A program made the translations under genes and the position numbers. Positions 11,631 to 25,158 of a stretch of DNA of 64,000 nucleotides are shown here, in pieces. The notes beneath the pieces are model-generated. The model saw nothing but the letters and a program-made list of their open reading frames with translations. It did no database searches and was not told where the DNA came from. Numbering within the stretch: position 1 is the stretch's first letter; each line of letters starts with the position of its first letter. This DNA is from Platynereis dumerilii. Lineage: Eukaryota; Annelida; Polychaeta; Phyllodocida; Nereididae. The DNA lies in contig JAPTHN010000018.1 in the NCBI GenBank assembly GCA_026936325.1, positions 12,419,658 through 12,483,657 on the forward strand, given 5' to 3'.

Positions 11631-13896
11631 ACTAGAGCCCTGTAACTGACCAAGGTCAGTGACTAAGAATTTACCAAGCTTTTACCAGTTCATGCAGCAT
11701 AGCCCAAAGACAGCTTGCAACAATATTGTGGTGCACAGTGCCACCGTGGTGCACAGTGAGACGGTGGCGCACAGTCACTGCTCTGGACACTGCCAATCTG
11801 GTGCACAATGCCACTGTGACTGTGACTGTAACTGCGGTGCTAAACTGCCACTGCGGTGCACACTGTGGTCCAAACTGCCACTGTGTTGCACACTGTCACT
11901 GTGTTGCACACTGACACTGTTGTGCACACTGACACTGTGGTGCACAGTGCCACTGTGGTGCACTCTGCCATTGCGATGCAGCCTGCCATTGTGGTGCAGC
12001 CTGCCATTGTGCCACAGTGATGCGCAGTGCCACCATGATGCACAGTGCCATAATGATGCACAGTGCCACAATGATGCACAGTGCCACAATGATGCACAGT
12101 GCCACCATGATGCACAGTGCCACCATGATGCACAATTATGATAACCCTAAGCACATATCAAGAGTGAAAGAGGGTGTTACAGTCTCTGCAGAGCTACAGT
12201 CATTTGATAAGGTGTGGGAAAGATGAATTTTTCAGGGTCCACCGATCTTTTTACCTGTGGGTGTTACAAGAAAATACACATAAAATTAAATGAAGAGGAA
12301 TATCTTAGCTTTCCAAAACTGCTTTTGTCATTCATGTAGCTTAATTGGAACCGGAGATATAGCCCATTGAAATAATGGTAAAATTGTGATATTTCATCAA
12401 AAAATGGTCTCTGAAAATGTCAAGTTTTGAACTTCAATTTGTTCCAGAAGGCAAACAGTTGGGAGGAGAGACTTGAAATTGCACAAACTACTGTAAATGT
12501 GTTAGGACTATATCCACAAATATTATTGAATTTTTTGAAGATGTATTTCTGAGTTTAAAAAATGCAAAGTTGTTAAATCATGACCGAAAACATGAATTTT
12601 TCAGGGTCGGGCGATCTTTTTAACTAGTAGAGATACGTTAAAATGTATAGAAAACAAATACTAGAGGAGAATCTGGGCTTTCCAAATCTGTTTTTATTTT
12701 TCCTGTAGCTTAATTAGAACCGGAGATACAGACCGTCAAAGTATGGGTACAACTGCAATGTTGACAAATGAGCAGGTCAATTTTCAAGTCATTTCTTGAC
12801 CTTGTGACCTCAATTGTGCAATGTAGGTCAATCCGAGGGCCTTCAAATTTTGCGTGGAGCCTCTAGGGTATTATGGCACCAAATGCTGATGAGATAACGC
12901 AAATCCTTCAATTGCTTCCCTGTTAAGAAAAATGAAATGTCTGAAATTTCCAATTTCACCTAATATTTGACCTTGAGTTTGACCTTGAAAAAACCTATCT
13001 AGGTCAAAACCAATATTTTCCCCAGATTGGCAATGTGTGACTATGGGGGGGTCATTCAATTGTTTGAACTGTGTAGGATCAATATTTACCTGTCATCGGG
13101 GCAAAAATAGGGTGTTTTTATATGTAGCGCGGTATGCAATATTTGTGATTTTTTAACAAATCAGCACAAAAAGATATCTGAATTCCGATTTCAGGCCTCA
13201 AACAAACTGGCTGGCGCCTTCCAGAAACCAGAAGATGAGACTGATATGTGAAAAAAATGACAATTTTCAGAATTTTTGAAAATCGCCCATATTTGAACTT
13301 TGAGGGGTCAAATGACCTTGAAAAATGGGGTCAAGGTCAAATCTGAAGGTCTGTATGGGGTTTTGGGGGTATGTTAAGGGTAGTCTGTTATACATTTACA
13401 TGACCTAAATTGACTCCTTCATGGTGTTCGAAGACCCACACCCCATATCCCGCGGACACATTTCACTAAAATGGCCGCTGCTCCGTAACCGTTGCAGATA
13501 TTCGAATGAAAATTACGCATGCACACCCCCCTAGATACTGGCCATGTTTTAGAGCAATCAGCCTTTCTCTACCTGTTGTTGTTCTTGAGTAAACTGAAAT
13601 AAACCTAAAACAGTGTTTTTCTCATAGCTCCGGTTCCGCTAGAGCGATTCCGGAAATTCTTGTGCCTAAATACAGCCAAGTACTTTTGTGTAAGACATGA
13701 CCTGTACAATGATGCCACCTGTGACGGTTGCCGAGTATTAGGTCATCGAAATTTCCAAAATTTTGTGTTTGAAAGGCCCTGTGACCTTGAAAAATAGGTC
13801 AAGGTCATATCTTTTGTGCATGACCTAGTCCTAGTCCTAGAGGTACCCTGTGCTAAAGTTTCGTGAAAATCGGAGCAATCTGAAAAAAGAATAATA
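11631..13896 (+). mobile_element. E3: array element, tag AAGAATTTACC
   Basis: Starts ACTAG after AATAATAAGA, the tail of E2. It has the same ACTGACC/GGTCAGT hairpin and tag as E2 but a different leader (AAGCTTTTACCAGTTCATGC). Its minisatellite (11725-12135) is heterogeneous: a degenerate (CACTGTG)-type part, then clean 18-bp CACAATGATGCACAGTGC units. Modules begin near 12232 and 12600. It ends in AATAATA, where E4 starts; no 3' hairpin of its own is adjacent. Confidence 0.68.
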
Positions 13897-16417
13897 ACTA
13901 GAAATCGGGTAACCGCGATGCGGTGACAAAACTTCACCAATCATAGTAATTATTGGCAATGAAATGAAAGTGAGAAAACACAGAAATGATATTGGAAATG
14001 ACATTGCACATGAACTTGAACATGAACATTAACTCGCACATGAACTTGCACATGTACTTGCACTTAAACTTGTACATAAACTTGTACATGTATGCAATTG
14101 CATGCGTCTTGCACATGTAACATTACATGCAATATCACACCCAATATCACATGTAATATGCAATATCAAATGTAAAGTTACAGAATCATATCACATGTAA
14201 TATTAATTTATCGCCTGTAATTTTGCATGTTACTTTGAATGTACATAGTGTGCACAGATATATGGAAGTACTTACAAACTATCTGTCCGTGGACTAGTTG
14301 TGATGAGACATATAGTCAGCAGACGGATAAAGCCTTACTGTAACATGTCAATCGGTTTGTGGCCGTACACTGACTGATTCGCAGACTGATACACTGACTG
14401 ATACACTGACTGATACACTGACTGATACTGTCTGATACACTGTCTGATACACTGTCTGATACAAAAATATTTGACCGAAAACATGTAATTTTGAGGGTTT
14501 GGCGTTCTTTTAAACCATCATGGACCAGTACATGGACCAGTACATTGAACATTCCAATGACCAGCGCATTGACCATGCATCAACCAGTTCATCAGCCAGT
14601 GCATCAACCAGTGCATCAACCGGAACATCAATCAGTAAATCAACAGTACATCAACCTTGGAATTTTAGGAATGCATTGGCTAAGATACTTCTAGTCCTGA
14701 AAACATATCGAAATGACTGCAATTTCTGAAAACATACATTTTTCAGGGTCCGGCGATCTTTTTAACCATCAGTGATACAAGAAATTGTTCAAATACAGAA
14801 ACTAGAGGAGAATTTGTGCTTTCCAAATCTATTTTCATATTCTCCGTAACTTTATTGGGACCGGAGATAAGGCCGATTGAAATTATGGTTCAATTCAAAA
14901 ATGTTGACTTCAAAAATTTCTAAAAAAATGTAGTTTTTCACTTAAAATTACTCTAGAACCAAAACGGTTCAATGGAAACATATATAACTTGGCAGGATTA
15001 TGTGAACGAACGATGAAAGTATGCTCAAATAGCTTCATTGAAATAAAATGATTATTTCCTTGTCAAAATGATGATAAATTGTGAAAATTTGACAAAAAAC
15101 ATGAAATTTTCAGGGTCCGGCGATCTTTTAAACTGTCAGAGCTACGACAAAATGTTCAGAAAATGAAAACTAGAGGAGAGTTTGGCCTTTCCAAATCTGT
15201 TTTCAGATTTTCTGTAACTTAATTAGAACCGGAGCTACAGCCGATCGAAATAATGCTACCATTGAGAAATCTGAAAAAATATCGTAAATTTTTCCCTAAT
15301 TTTTTGACCTTGTGACCTTTACGAGCTAACGTAGGTTAATCCGAGGACCTTGAAAATGTATACGATGCCTCTAGACTATTGTAGCAAGTATGTGTGACAT
15401 TTTTGTAACAATATTTTGATTCTTTGCCTGTGTAAAAAAATCAAATGTCAAAAAAGTAAAATTTTTCATCATGTTTGACCTTGAATTTGACCTTGAAAAT
15501 GAGTTTCTAGGTCAAAACCAATATTATTTTCAGAATCAGGATGGGAAAATGGGGGTATCAATTAATTATTGTAATTCTCTCGGATCGATATTTCCATGTC
15601 AAAAACGCAGAAATTTGTCGTTTTTTAACATTCTCCGGTTTGCGATATTTGGAATTTTGTAGAAAATTAAGGTAAAATGTTGCAGGACTTTGGGTTGCAT
15701 ATTCTAAATGCACATATTTTTGTCTGTCTAGAGATAATATATCAAGGTGATATCATGAAAAAAACATAATTTTCAGAATTTTTGAAAATAAGCACTTTTT
15801 GCACTTTGAAGAGCCAAATGACCTTGAAAAATGAGGTCAAGGTCAAATTTGAAGGTGGGTATGGGGGTTTTAGGGGCTACTTTGGGGGGGTTCACTATAC
15901 ATTGTTATGGCCTAAAATCGATATTTCAAGGTGAAATTACCAAGGTCACTGGTTTTGATGACGCGGTTGTTATTCAAAATTACATAACTCAAAAACAAAG
16001 CATGACATCATCACAAAAATTACTTCTTTACCTGGACCAGACATTTGGGCATCATTTTGCATCAATTTTGGAACCGTGTGGCTTACAGATTTTGCTATCA
16101 TGCGTGACAATCTGCAGCACTAAAAATGGACCTGTTCGAACTTGACCTTGACCTACTTTCTTGAAATAGGGTCAAGTTATGTAATGTACTTGTAGCACAT
16201 AATGCACAAGTGAAAAATGAAATATGCATGTAATTGCCTGTGATATGCTCTCAAGAAATATATGAAAAAACCAACTTTGAAAAGGCCTGTGACCTTGAAA
16301 AATAATTCAAGGTCACTGAAACTGGGTCAGTGTAATAAGGTCATGTACTACTATATATGTGAATTTTTTGAAATTTTTTTGAAGAAATTTCCGTACAGAA
16401 AAATAATAATAATAATA
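13897..16417 (+). mobile_element. E4: array element, tag AAACTTCACC
   Basis: The start ACTAGAAATCGGG is followed by a CCGC-GAT-GCGG hairpin and the tag ending near 13938. Three minisatellites follow: GAACTTGAACAT-like (about 14000-14095), ACTGATACACTG (about 14375-14462) and ACCAGTACATGG/CATCAACCAGTG (about 14520-14650). Modules begin near 14500 (weak), 14744 and 15110. The element ends in (AAT)5, where E5 starts. E16 is its closest relative. Confidence 0.68.
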
Positions 16418-17169
16418 ACTAGAAATCGGGTAACCGCGATGCGGTGACAAAACTTCACCTTTCATAGTAATTATTGGCAATGAAATGAAAGTGAGAAAAC
16501 ACGGAAATGATATTGGAAATGATATCGGAAATGATATTGGAACTGACATGAACTTGAAAATGAACATGAACTTGAACATGAACATGAACTTGAACATGAA
16601 CTTGAACTTGAACATGAACTTAAATATGAATGTAATTGCACACGTCTTGTGCATGTAATATGCAATATCACACAGATTATCACTTGTAATATACAGTATC
16701 ACATGCAAAGTTACATGCAATGTATTAAACATACAATATCACTTGCAATATCATGCTAAATCATATCACATGCAATATCAATTCTTTATCTGTAATTTTG
16801 CATGCCAATTAAAATGTATATAGTTTGCACAGATATATGAAAGTACATATAAACTATCTGTCCATGGACTAGTTGTGATATGACATATAGTCAGCAGACA
16901 GATAAACCCTGCAATAAACCCTAACTGAAACATTTCAATCGGTTTGTGGCCATACGCTGACTGATGCACTGACTGATACACTGACTGATACACTGACTGA
17001 CTCAAAAATATTCTGAGGGACAGGGTACTTTTAAACCGTCAGAGTTACAAGAAAAAATTCTGAGAATGAAAACAAGAGGAGAATTTGAGCTTCATGAATA
17101 TATACATAGAAAGTAACATGTACCAGTACATGGACAGTGCATGGACAGTACATTGACCTGTACATTGAC

Positions 17170-17470
17170 CAGTACATAGACCAGTACGTGAACCAGTACA
17201 TCAACCAGTTACATCAACCAGTTACATCAACCAGTTACATCAACCAGTTACACAACCAGTACATCAACCAGTACATCAACCAGTACATCAACCAGTTACA
17301 TCAACCAGTTACATCAACCAGTTACATCAGCCAGTTACATCAACCAGTTACATCAACCAGTTACATCAACCAGTTACATCAACCAGTTACATCAACCAGT
17401 TACATCAACCAGTTACATCAACCAGTTACATCAACCAGTTACATCAACCAGTTACATCAACCAGTTACAT
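17170..17470. repeat. 13-bp minisatellite of E5
   Basis: More than 20 copies of CATCAACCAGTTA, with a few 12-bp units (CATCAACCAGTA) at the left. The 13-bp unit cycles frames, giving the HQPVTSTSYINQL artefact reading. Confidence 0.95.
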
Positions 17471-19045
17471 CGATTAGAGTTACTGCTGATTGAAACTGGC
17501 ACCGTTCTCATATTGCAATTTTAGGAATTTCTTGGCTAAAGTACTTCTAGTCCTGAAAACATTTGGAAATGACTGCAATTTCTGAAAACATACATTTTTC
17601 AGGGTCCGGCGATCTTTTTAACCGTCAGTGAAACAAGAAATTGTTCAAATATAGAAACTAGAGGAGAATTTGTGCTTTCCAAATTTATTTTCAGATTCTC
17701 TGTAACTTTATTAGGACCGGAGATAAGGCCGATTGAAATTATGCTACAATTCAGAAATGCGGACTTCAGAAATTTCTGAAAAAATGTAGTTTTTCACTTA
17801 AAATTACTCTAGAACCAAAACGGTTCAATGGAAACATATATAACTTGGCAGGATTATGGGAACGAAAGATGAAAGTATGCTCAAATAGCTTCATTGAAAT
17901 AAAATGATTATTTCCTTGTCAAAATGATGATAAATTGTGAAAATTTGACAAAAAACATGAAAATTTCAGGGTCCGGCGATCTTTTTAACCGTCAGTGATA
18001 CAAGAAATTGTTAAATATGGAAAGGAGAGGAGAATTTGTGCTTTCCAAATCTATTTTCAGATTCTCAGTAACTTTATTAGGACCGGAGATACGGCCGATA
18101 GAAATTATGGTACAATTCAGAAATGTGGACTTCAGAAATTTCTGAAAAAATGCAGTTTTTCACTTAAAATTACTCTAGAACAAAAACGGTTCAATGGAAA
18201 CATATATAGTGCTGCAGAGGGAAGCACCAATGCGGCTGTCCACCTAAACCCGAATATACACAAAAGGCTGCCTACCTGAATGCACTCCCAAAGACCCAGT
18301 GGTCATGGAACCACCGGTAGCAAAACTGGATTTTGGGTGCGAAAGTGGCCATAGGCCATCAAAGTTAGGTATGTCAATAGACGTTTTTTGCACGAAAATC
18401 ACTAGCGTCAATGTCAATTCCAGTTCATAAGTTGTCATTGCTCCCTTAAAATTTACTCTGTGGCATAATATGACCAACCAAATTAATGCCAAAGAGTACC
18501 TCATTGTTGTTATAGTAATACCATGCTTCAATTCGCCTTCTATCAGCTTTTACGAAGGCCAAAATAAACCTGAATTTAATTGTCAAAAGTTATTTCTCGG
18601 AATGACACTTTTCAACTGTTAATAATGTTTTATAAGATACCATCTGGTGCCATACTTACAAAATATCCCTTCAATTTACAGTCCATATTTTTCTTTCTCA
18701 TTTTGCATCTTGATGTGCATATTAATTTAAGATTCTATTTATAAAAATGATTTATAAACAGTTGTCTGAGATCGCAAATTGTTTCACATGTAAAATGCGT
18801 ATCAAGTCAGCAATGATAGTCACTCTTCCTTATGCATTACTATGAAGCTATACTGCAACTAAATGGATATTAATAAATTCCCAATTTTTCAGCTTTAATT
18901 GGTACTCTGATTTGGATATCTGATTTTTCAATTACCCATTTATAATCACAAAATATTGTGATACCAGCACCATTAATATTAGGCCTACATTGAGAAAATG
19001 GGACAATCAATTTTTTCTCATCTTGCAAATCTGGAGATCACTTGA

Positions 19046-20860
19046 CAATCACCATATAACTCATTCCTAACCCATCAAAATGGATGTGGATGGATAGCCC
19101 TTGATGTAGGCTTTCATTTGGCACCTAAGTTTCCTTATTACTGAAACTGTTAACCCTCCAAAAGCTGAAGAAATATTGCTGTCAGTGTTCAAAATCTTGT
19201 CGGAAACATAAAATTCTCCCATGAAATTTCAATTCCTCCTGTGCTAATCACCATATAACTCATTCCTAACCCAACAAAATTGATGTGGATGGATGGCCAT
19301 TGATGTAGGCTTTCATTTGGCACCTTATTTTCCTTGTTACTGCAACTGTCAATACTCCAAAAGTTGAATAAATGTTGCTGTCAGTGTCTAAAATCTCGCC
19401 GAAAACATAAAATTCTCCCATGAATTTTAAATTCCACCTGTCCTAATCACCAAATAACTCATTCCTAACCCATCAAAATGGATGTGGATGGATAGCCCTT
19501 GATGTAGGCTTTCATTTGGCACCTTAGTTTCCTTGTTACTGCAACTGTCAATCCTCCAAAAGCTGAATAAATGTTGCTGTCAGTGTCTAAAATCTCGTCG
19601 GAAACACAACATTCTCCCATGAATTTACAATTCCACCTGCCCTAATCATCATATAACTCATTCCTAACCCATCAAAATGGATGTGGATGGATAGCCCTTG
19701 ATGTAGGCTTTCATTTGGCACCTAAGTTTCCTTATTACTGCAACTGTTAACCCTCCAAAAGCTGAATAAATGTTGCTGTCAGTGTCTAAAATCTTGTCGG
19801 AAACATAAAATTCTCCCATGAATTTTCAATTCCTCCTGCCCTAATCACCATATAACTCATTCCTAACCCATCAAAAATTGATGTGGATGGATGGCCATTG
19901 ATGTAGGCTTTCATTTGGCACCTTATTTTCCTTGTTACTGCAACTGTCAATACTCCAAAAGTTGAATAAATGTTGCTGTCAGTGTCTAAAATCTCGTCGG
20001 AAACATAAAATTCTCCCATGAATTTTCAATTCCACCTGTCCTAATCACAAATTACCCATTCCTAATCCATCAAAATGGATGTGGATGGATAGCCATTGAT
20101 GTAGGCTTTCATTTGGCACCTTATTTTCCTTGTTACTGCAACTATCAATCCTCAAAAAGCTGAATAAATGTTGCTGTCAGTGTCTAAAATCTCATCGGAA
20201 ACACAACATTCTCCCATGAATTTACAATTCCACCTGCCCTAATCATCATATAACTCATTCCTAACCCATCAAAATGGATGTGGATGGATAGCCCTTGATG
20301 TAGGCTTTCATTTGGCACCTTAGCTTCCTTGTTACTGCAACTGTCAATACTCCAAAAGCTAAATAAAGTTGCTGTCAGTGTCTAAAATCTCGTTGGAAAC
20401 ACAAAATTCTCCCATGAAATTTCAATTCTACCTGTCCTAATCACCATATAACTCATTCCTAATCCATCAAAATTGATGTGGATGGATAGCCCTTGATGTA
20501 GGCTTTCATTTGGCACCTTAGCTTCCTTGTTACTGCAACTGTCAACCCTCCAAAAGCTGAATAAATGTTGCTGTCAGTGTCTAAAATCTCGTCGGAAACA
20601 CAAAATTCTTCCATGAATTTTCAATTCCACCTGTCCTAATCACCATATAACTCATTCTTAACCAACCAAAACAAATGTGGATGGATAGCCCTTGATGTAG
20701 GCTTTCATTTAGCATCTTGGTTTCCTTGTTACTGCAACTGTCAACCCGCCAAAAGCTGAATAAATGTTGCTGCTAGTGTCTAAAATCTCCTCGGAAACAC
20801 AAAATTCTCCCATGTTTTTTTTCAATTCCACTTTTTCTGATCACTGGATAACTCACTCCT
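19046..20860. repeat. 198-bp satellite array
   Basis: Nine full units and the start of a tenth, about 198 bp each, begin with ATCACCATATAACTCATTCC. Units differ in GATGGATAGCCC versus GATGGATGGCCA and in CATCATATAAC versus CACCATATAAC. The CATCATATAAC variant heads units 4 and 7, suggesting a higher-order period of three units. Confidence 0.93.
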
Positions 20861-21131
20861 TCCAAGCTATTATTAGGATACCCAAAACACTTGGTCCAAC
20901 TTACTATTCACATGGGTGCTGAGAGACCGTCTGATCTGCCCAACTAAATTTTTGGCCAAATAGACCGCCTACAAGTCAATGGTTATGTAAAATTGTATGT
21001 TCACCAGAATATAAAACATCGAACCAACTTAAAATGCTGATGATATTGGCTAGCTGGCTGTATGAAGGTTGTAGTTGAAGAATGGTTCATGGTCTATTTC
21101 TAAACTAGTGCAAATGTTCCTTTCCCAGTTT

Positions 21132-21334
21132 TGTTGGGAGGGTTGGTCAAGTGGTAGCGTACTAGACTGCCAATCGCTGGGTCCAGGGTTCGAATTCAGC
21201 TCTTGCCGGGTCACCGGGCCTATGTTGGACGGCTGTTTCAATCATCCTTCACCTCATTGCTGTGTCCTCCTCCTGTCCTAATTAGCCTACCAAGTGCATG
21301 AATACAGGATGTAAAGCCCCAATCACCCATCCAT
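21132..21334 (+). mobile_element. tRNA-derived SINE
   Basis: The head reads like a tRNA gene, with an A-box-like TGGTCAAGTGGTAGC (21144-21158) and a B box GGTTCGAATTC (21188-21198). It is followed by a ~120-bp unrelated body and a short CCATCC-type tail. A perfect 13-bp duplication CCTTTCCCAGTTT flanks it (21119-21131 and 21335-21347). It lies inside the TIR transposon and so inserted after or within that lineage. Confidence 0.85.
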
Positions 21335-23869
21335 CCTTTCCCAGTTTATTGTAATTCATAAAGCAGGTTCTCACCCTTCTCATTCACATAACATAAAATC
21401 ACCTTTTAGTGAGTACTTACCAGGTCTACAACTAAGGTGCCAATAAAACAAATATTGTATGTGCTGCTCATATAGCCCTGTCATGTCTTATGGCTAACTT
21501 AAGGTCATTTAAAAAGCTTTTTATTTGTCTTGGTTGCTTGCATTTCATTCCAACAGCACTTTCAGGTAAATGAATTCTGGTGTATTTCAGACTCTGTCTC
21601 AATATTGCCTGAGTATTGAAGGGGTAATTGACAAACTATACATCCAAATCAAATGAAAATAAAAGCTGGTAAATTAAAAATTTGCTTACACCCATTTAGT
21701 TGCTGTATATTTGATCTTTATTCATACAGAAAAGTGAAATTTATGGTTTATTTCATGCTGCATTTACTCGGAAGGCAATTTGCGAGCCCGGACATCGATT
21801 TGAAAATTATTTTTGTATGACAGGAATTTGAAATTAACATCCTTATCAAGGTGAAGAGTGACTCAGAACAGCATGGACTACCAATTGGTGGGATATTTTG
21901 TAACTTTGGAACTATATGGTGTGTCATAAAATGTTTTTAACATTTAAAAAATGTCATTTTGAGAAATTATTTTTGGTAAATGAATATGGGTTCAGGTTGG
22001 TCATCAAAAAAAGTAGTTAGGAGACAGATAGAAGCATAATCTGACCACCAATAGAAGGAGAAACTCTTTGGCATCAATTTGGTATGCAACATGATGCTAT
22101 AGAGTAAAATCTAAGGGAGTATTGAGTAATCAAGAACTGTTAGTAACGTCGACGCCGGTGTAAGCGTCACTTTTAAATTCCTAAACCATCTCTCATTTTA
22201 AGCCAAATAACTCAGTTCGCACCCACATTTGAGTTTTGCTACCGGCAGATTCTTAAACTAGAGAACTTTAGGAACATTTGCATACCCGTTATGTTTTGTG
22301 TATGTTCGGGTTGCACCTACTCCCAAAATAAAGCCCTTTTGGCTGGTACTCTGCAGCACTAATATAACTTGGCAGGATTGTGTGAACGAAAGATGAAAGT
22401 ATGCTCAAATAGCTTCATTAAAATAAAATTATTATTTCCTTGTCAAAATGATGATAAATTGTGAAAATTTGACAAAAAACATGAAATTTTCAGGGTCCGG
22501 CGATCTTTTAAACCGTCAGAGATACGACAAAATGATCAGAAAACGAAACGTAGGGGAGAATTTTGCCTTTCCAAATCTGTTTTCAGATTCTCTGTCACTT
22601 AATTAGGACCGGAGCTACAGCCGATTGAAATAACGCTATCATTGAGAAATGTGAAAAAATATCGTAAATTTTTCCCTAATTTTTTGACCTTGTGACCTTT
22701 ACGGTTTAACGTAGGTTAATCCGAGGACCTTGAAAATTTTTACGATGCCTCTAGACTATTGTAGCAAGTATATGTGACATTTTTGTAACAATATTTTGAT
22801 TCCTTGCCTGTGTAAAAAAATCAAATGTCAAAAAAGTAAAATTTTTCATCATGTTTGACCTTGAATTTGACCTTGAAAATCATTTTCTAGGTCAAAACCA
22901 ATATGATTTTCAGAATCAGCATGAGAAAATGGGGGGATCAATTAATTATTGTAACTCTCTCTGATCGATATTTCCATGTCCAAAACGCAATAATTTGTCA
23001 TTTTTTAACATTCTCCAGTTTGCGATATTTGGAATTTTGTAGAAAATTAAGGAAAAATGTTAGAGAACTTTGGATTACATATTATAAATTAGCGTATTTT
23101 TGTGTGTCTTGAGAAAAAATATCAAAGTGATATCATGAAAACAACATAATTTTCAGAATTTTTGAAAATAAGCACTTTTCGCACTGTGAAGAGCCAAATG
23201 ACCTTGAAAAATGAGGTCAAGGTCAAATTTGAAGGTGGATATGGGGGTTTTAGGGGTATCTTTGGGGGGGTTCACTATACATTGTTATGGCCTAAAATCG
23301 ATATTTCAGGGTGAAATTACCAAGGTCATTGGTTTTGATGACGCGGTTGTTATTAAAAAGTACATAACTCAAAAACAAAGCATGACATCATCACAAAAAT
23401 AACCTCTTACCATGCGTCAGACAGTTGGGCATCACATTACATCAATTTTGATAACTTGTGGCATACAGATTTTGCTATCATGCGTGACAATCTCCAGCAC
23501 TAAATATGGACCTCTGCGACCTTGACCTTGACCTACTTTCTTCAAATTGGGTCAGATTATGTAATGTACTTGTAGCACTTAGAACCTAAGTGAAAAATGA
23601 AATACGCACGTAATTGCCTGTAATATGCTCTTGAGAAACATATGAAAAAACGAACTTTGACATGGCCTGTGACCTTGAAAAATAATTCAAGGTCACTGAA
23701 ACTGGGTCAGTGTAATGAGGTCATGTAATACTATATACCTGATTTTTTTGAAATTTTTTTGAAGAAATTTTTGTACGGAAAAAAGAAAAATAAATAATAA
23801 CTAGACATCAATATTACTGGTGAACCAGTAATGAGCATTCACCATAAAAAAGGATTTACTTGATTATCA

Positions 23870-24330
23870 ACTTGACTTTTATTCTTCATATTGACATTTA
23901 TATTGACACTTGAATTGACTTCATTTTGACATTCATATTGACATTCCTATTGACATAATTCATATTGACATTCATTTAGATATTCATATCGACATTCATA
24001 CTGATATTCATACTGACCTTCATATTAATCTTCAAATTTATATTGATGTTCACATTGACATTCATATCAACATCCATATTGACTTTCATGACATTCATAT
24101 TGACACTGATATTAATTGACACTGATGACACTGATATTGACACTTATGACACTGATATCTACACTAATATTGACATTCATTTTGACATTCATTAATTTTG
24201 ACATTCATGTTGATATTCAAGTTGACATTCATGTTGACATTCATATATATTGACATTCATATTGACATTCATATTGAATTCATAATGACATTCATATTGA
24301 GTTCATATTGACCTTAATTTATTCTTTAAT
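23870..24330. repeat. 12-bp minisatellite of E6
   Basis: A degenerate ATTGACATTCAT array with ACACTGAT variants in the middle. It is rich in TTGACA words. Confidence 0.9.
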
Positions 24331-25129
24331 GCATTCTATTCTGTACTTATCTCATTTCTTCATTTTTCCTGTCTTTGACTGGTGATGACCTTGACAAGTG
24401 ATTAACCTCTTCTCAAGGTCAAATATATTTTAGATCATTCAAGTTTCTCTTGATTGGAAATGATAGACCACAATTGAACAACCTTGCTTGAAAAAGTTGT
24501 GTAATGTACCTATCGTGGCTTTTAATTCACTTTCTGTGACCTTGACCTTGATGTCAAGGTCATGGATGTTTGATGAAAATATTCCTCTATCACAGGGCTA
24601 TATATGTGCCAAGTTTCATTGAGTTGTCTTCATTCATAACAAATTTAAAAAATATTTTCACTTTTGGGCAAAATATTCTAATTTTGAAAGTCGAATATCT
24701 CAGTAACCCCTTGCATGATTTTCACCACATTTCTTTCTGCACTGGCCCATGCTATAGAGCACCTTTGCCTATAATTTCATGAAAGTGCTGCTTGTAGTTT
24801 TCTCAAATCCGTGCGCAAACTGGTTTTCATTAAAAGGGGTTAGGGCAATTACCCCTTTTTGAAAATGATCAATTTCATGGCTGATATTTGTTCAATAGGG
24901 GTCTACTATCTTAACACTGAAGACCAGGTGTCTCTATCTTTATTAGTTCAGGAGATAGACCTCCAAAATCAGTGACTTTGAGGTGACCTGTGACCTTGAA
25001 AAATAGGTCAAAGTCAAAAATATTTTGGGAAATTAATCCACTCATCCAGGACTATCTATACACTAACTTTCATGCTGAAATTCCAAAAAAAAAGGGAAGA
25101 AAAATAATAATAATACGACCAAAATCAAT

Positions 25130-25157
25130 AGCATTCACCATAGTGATGGTGAATGCT
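25130..25157 (+). other. 3' terminal hairpin of E6
   Basis: Perfect 12-bp arms (AGCATTCACCAT and its inverse) around the loop AGTG. One base further on, the next element starts with ACTAG. Confidence 0.9.
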
Positions 25158-25158
25158 A

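Larger units (their letters stand above)
18207..22361. mobile_element. 4.2-kb non-autonomous TIR DNA transposon
   Basis: The perfect 13-bp terminal inverted repeat is TAGTGCTGCAGAG at 18207 and CTCTGCAGCACTA ending at 22361. Imperfect inverted similarity continues for about 330 bp inward, including CCGGTAGCAAAACT and GGGTGCGAA on both sides. Comparison with uninterrupted sister elements gives a 3-bp target duplication ATA (18204-18206, 22362-22364). There is no transposase reading frame. The interior holds a satellite array and a SINE. The superfamily is not assigned: a 3-bp TSD is compatible with several. Confidence 0.85.
16418..23799 (+). mobile_element. E5: array element split by a TIR transposon
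   Basis: Its start is identical in type to E4. Minisatellites lie at about 16550-16640 (GAACTTGAACAT), 16960-17000 (ACTGATACACTG) and 17170-17470 (13-bp CATCAACCAGTTA). Modules begin near 17598, 17967 and, after the insertion, 22490. A 4155-bp TIR element (18207-22361) interrupts the sequence CATATATAACTT, which is intact in sister copies at 14990 and 17835. Without it E5 is about 3.2 kb. It ends in an AAT-type tract, where E6 starts. Confidence 0.68.
23800..25157 (+). mobile_element. E6: shortest complete array element, tag AGCATTCACCAT
   Basis: This copy shows the architecture best. ACTAG is followed by a 9-bp-arm hairpin ATTACTGGT-GA-ACCAGTAAT (23813-23832) and the 12-nt tag AGCATTCACCAT (23834-23845). 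Then come an ATTGACATTCAT minisatellite (about 23870-24330), GACCTTGA/AGGTCA boxes, AATAATAATAATACGACCAAAATCAAT-like sequence in two parts, and a terminal hairpin (25130-25157) with perfect 12-bp arms around AGTG. The left arm of that hairpin is the tag and the right arm its reverse complement. It lacks the ~370-bp module and has no ORF. I do not recognise the family. Confidence 0.78.

Noticed and set aside
21132-21212. Functional tRNA gene
   Set aside because: A- and B-box-like words are present, but a cloverleaf is not maintained, an unrelated body follows and a 13-bp TSD flanks the whole, so it is a SINE.
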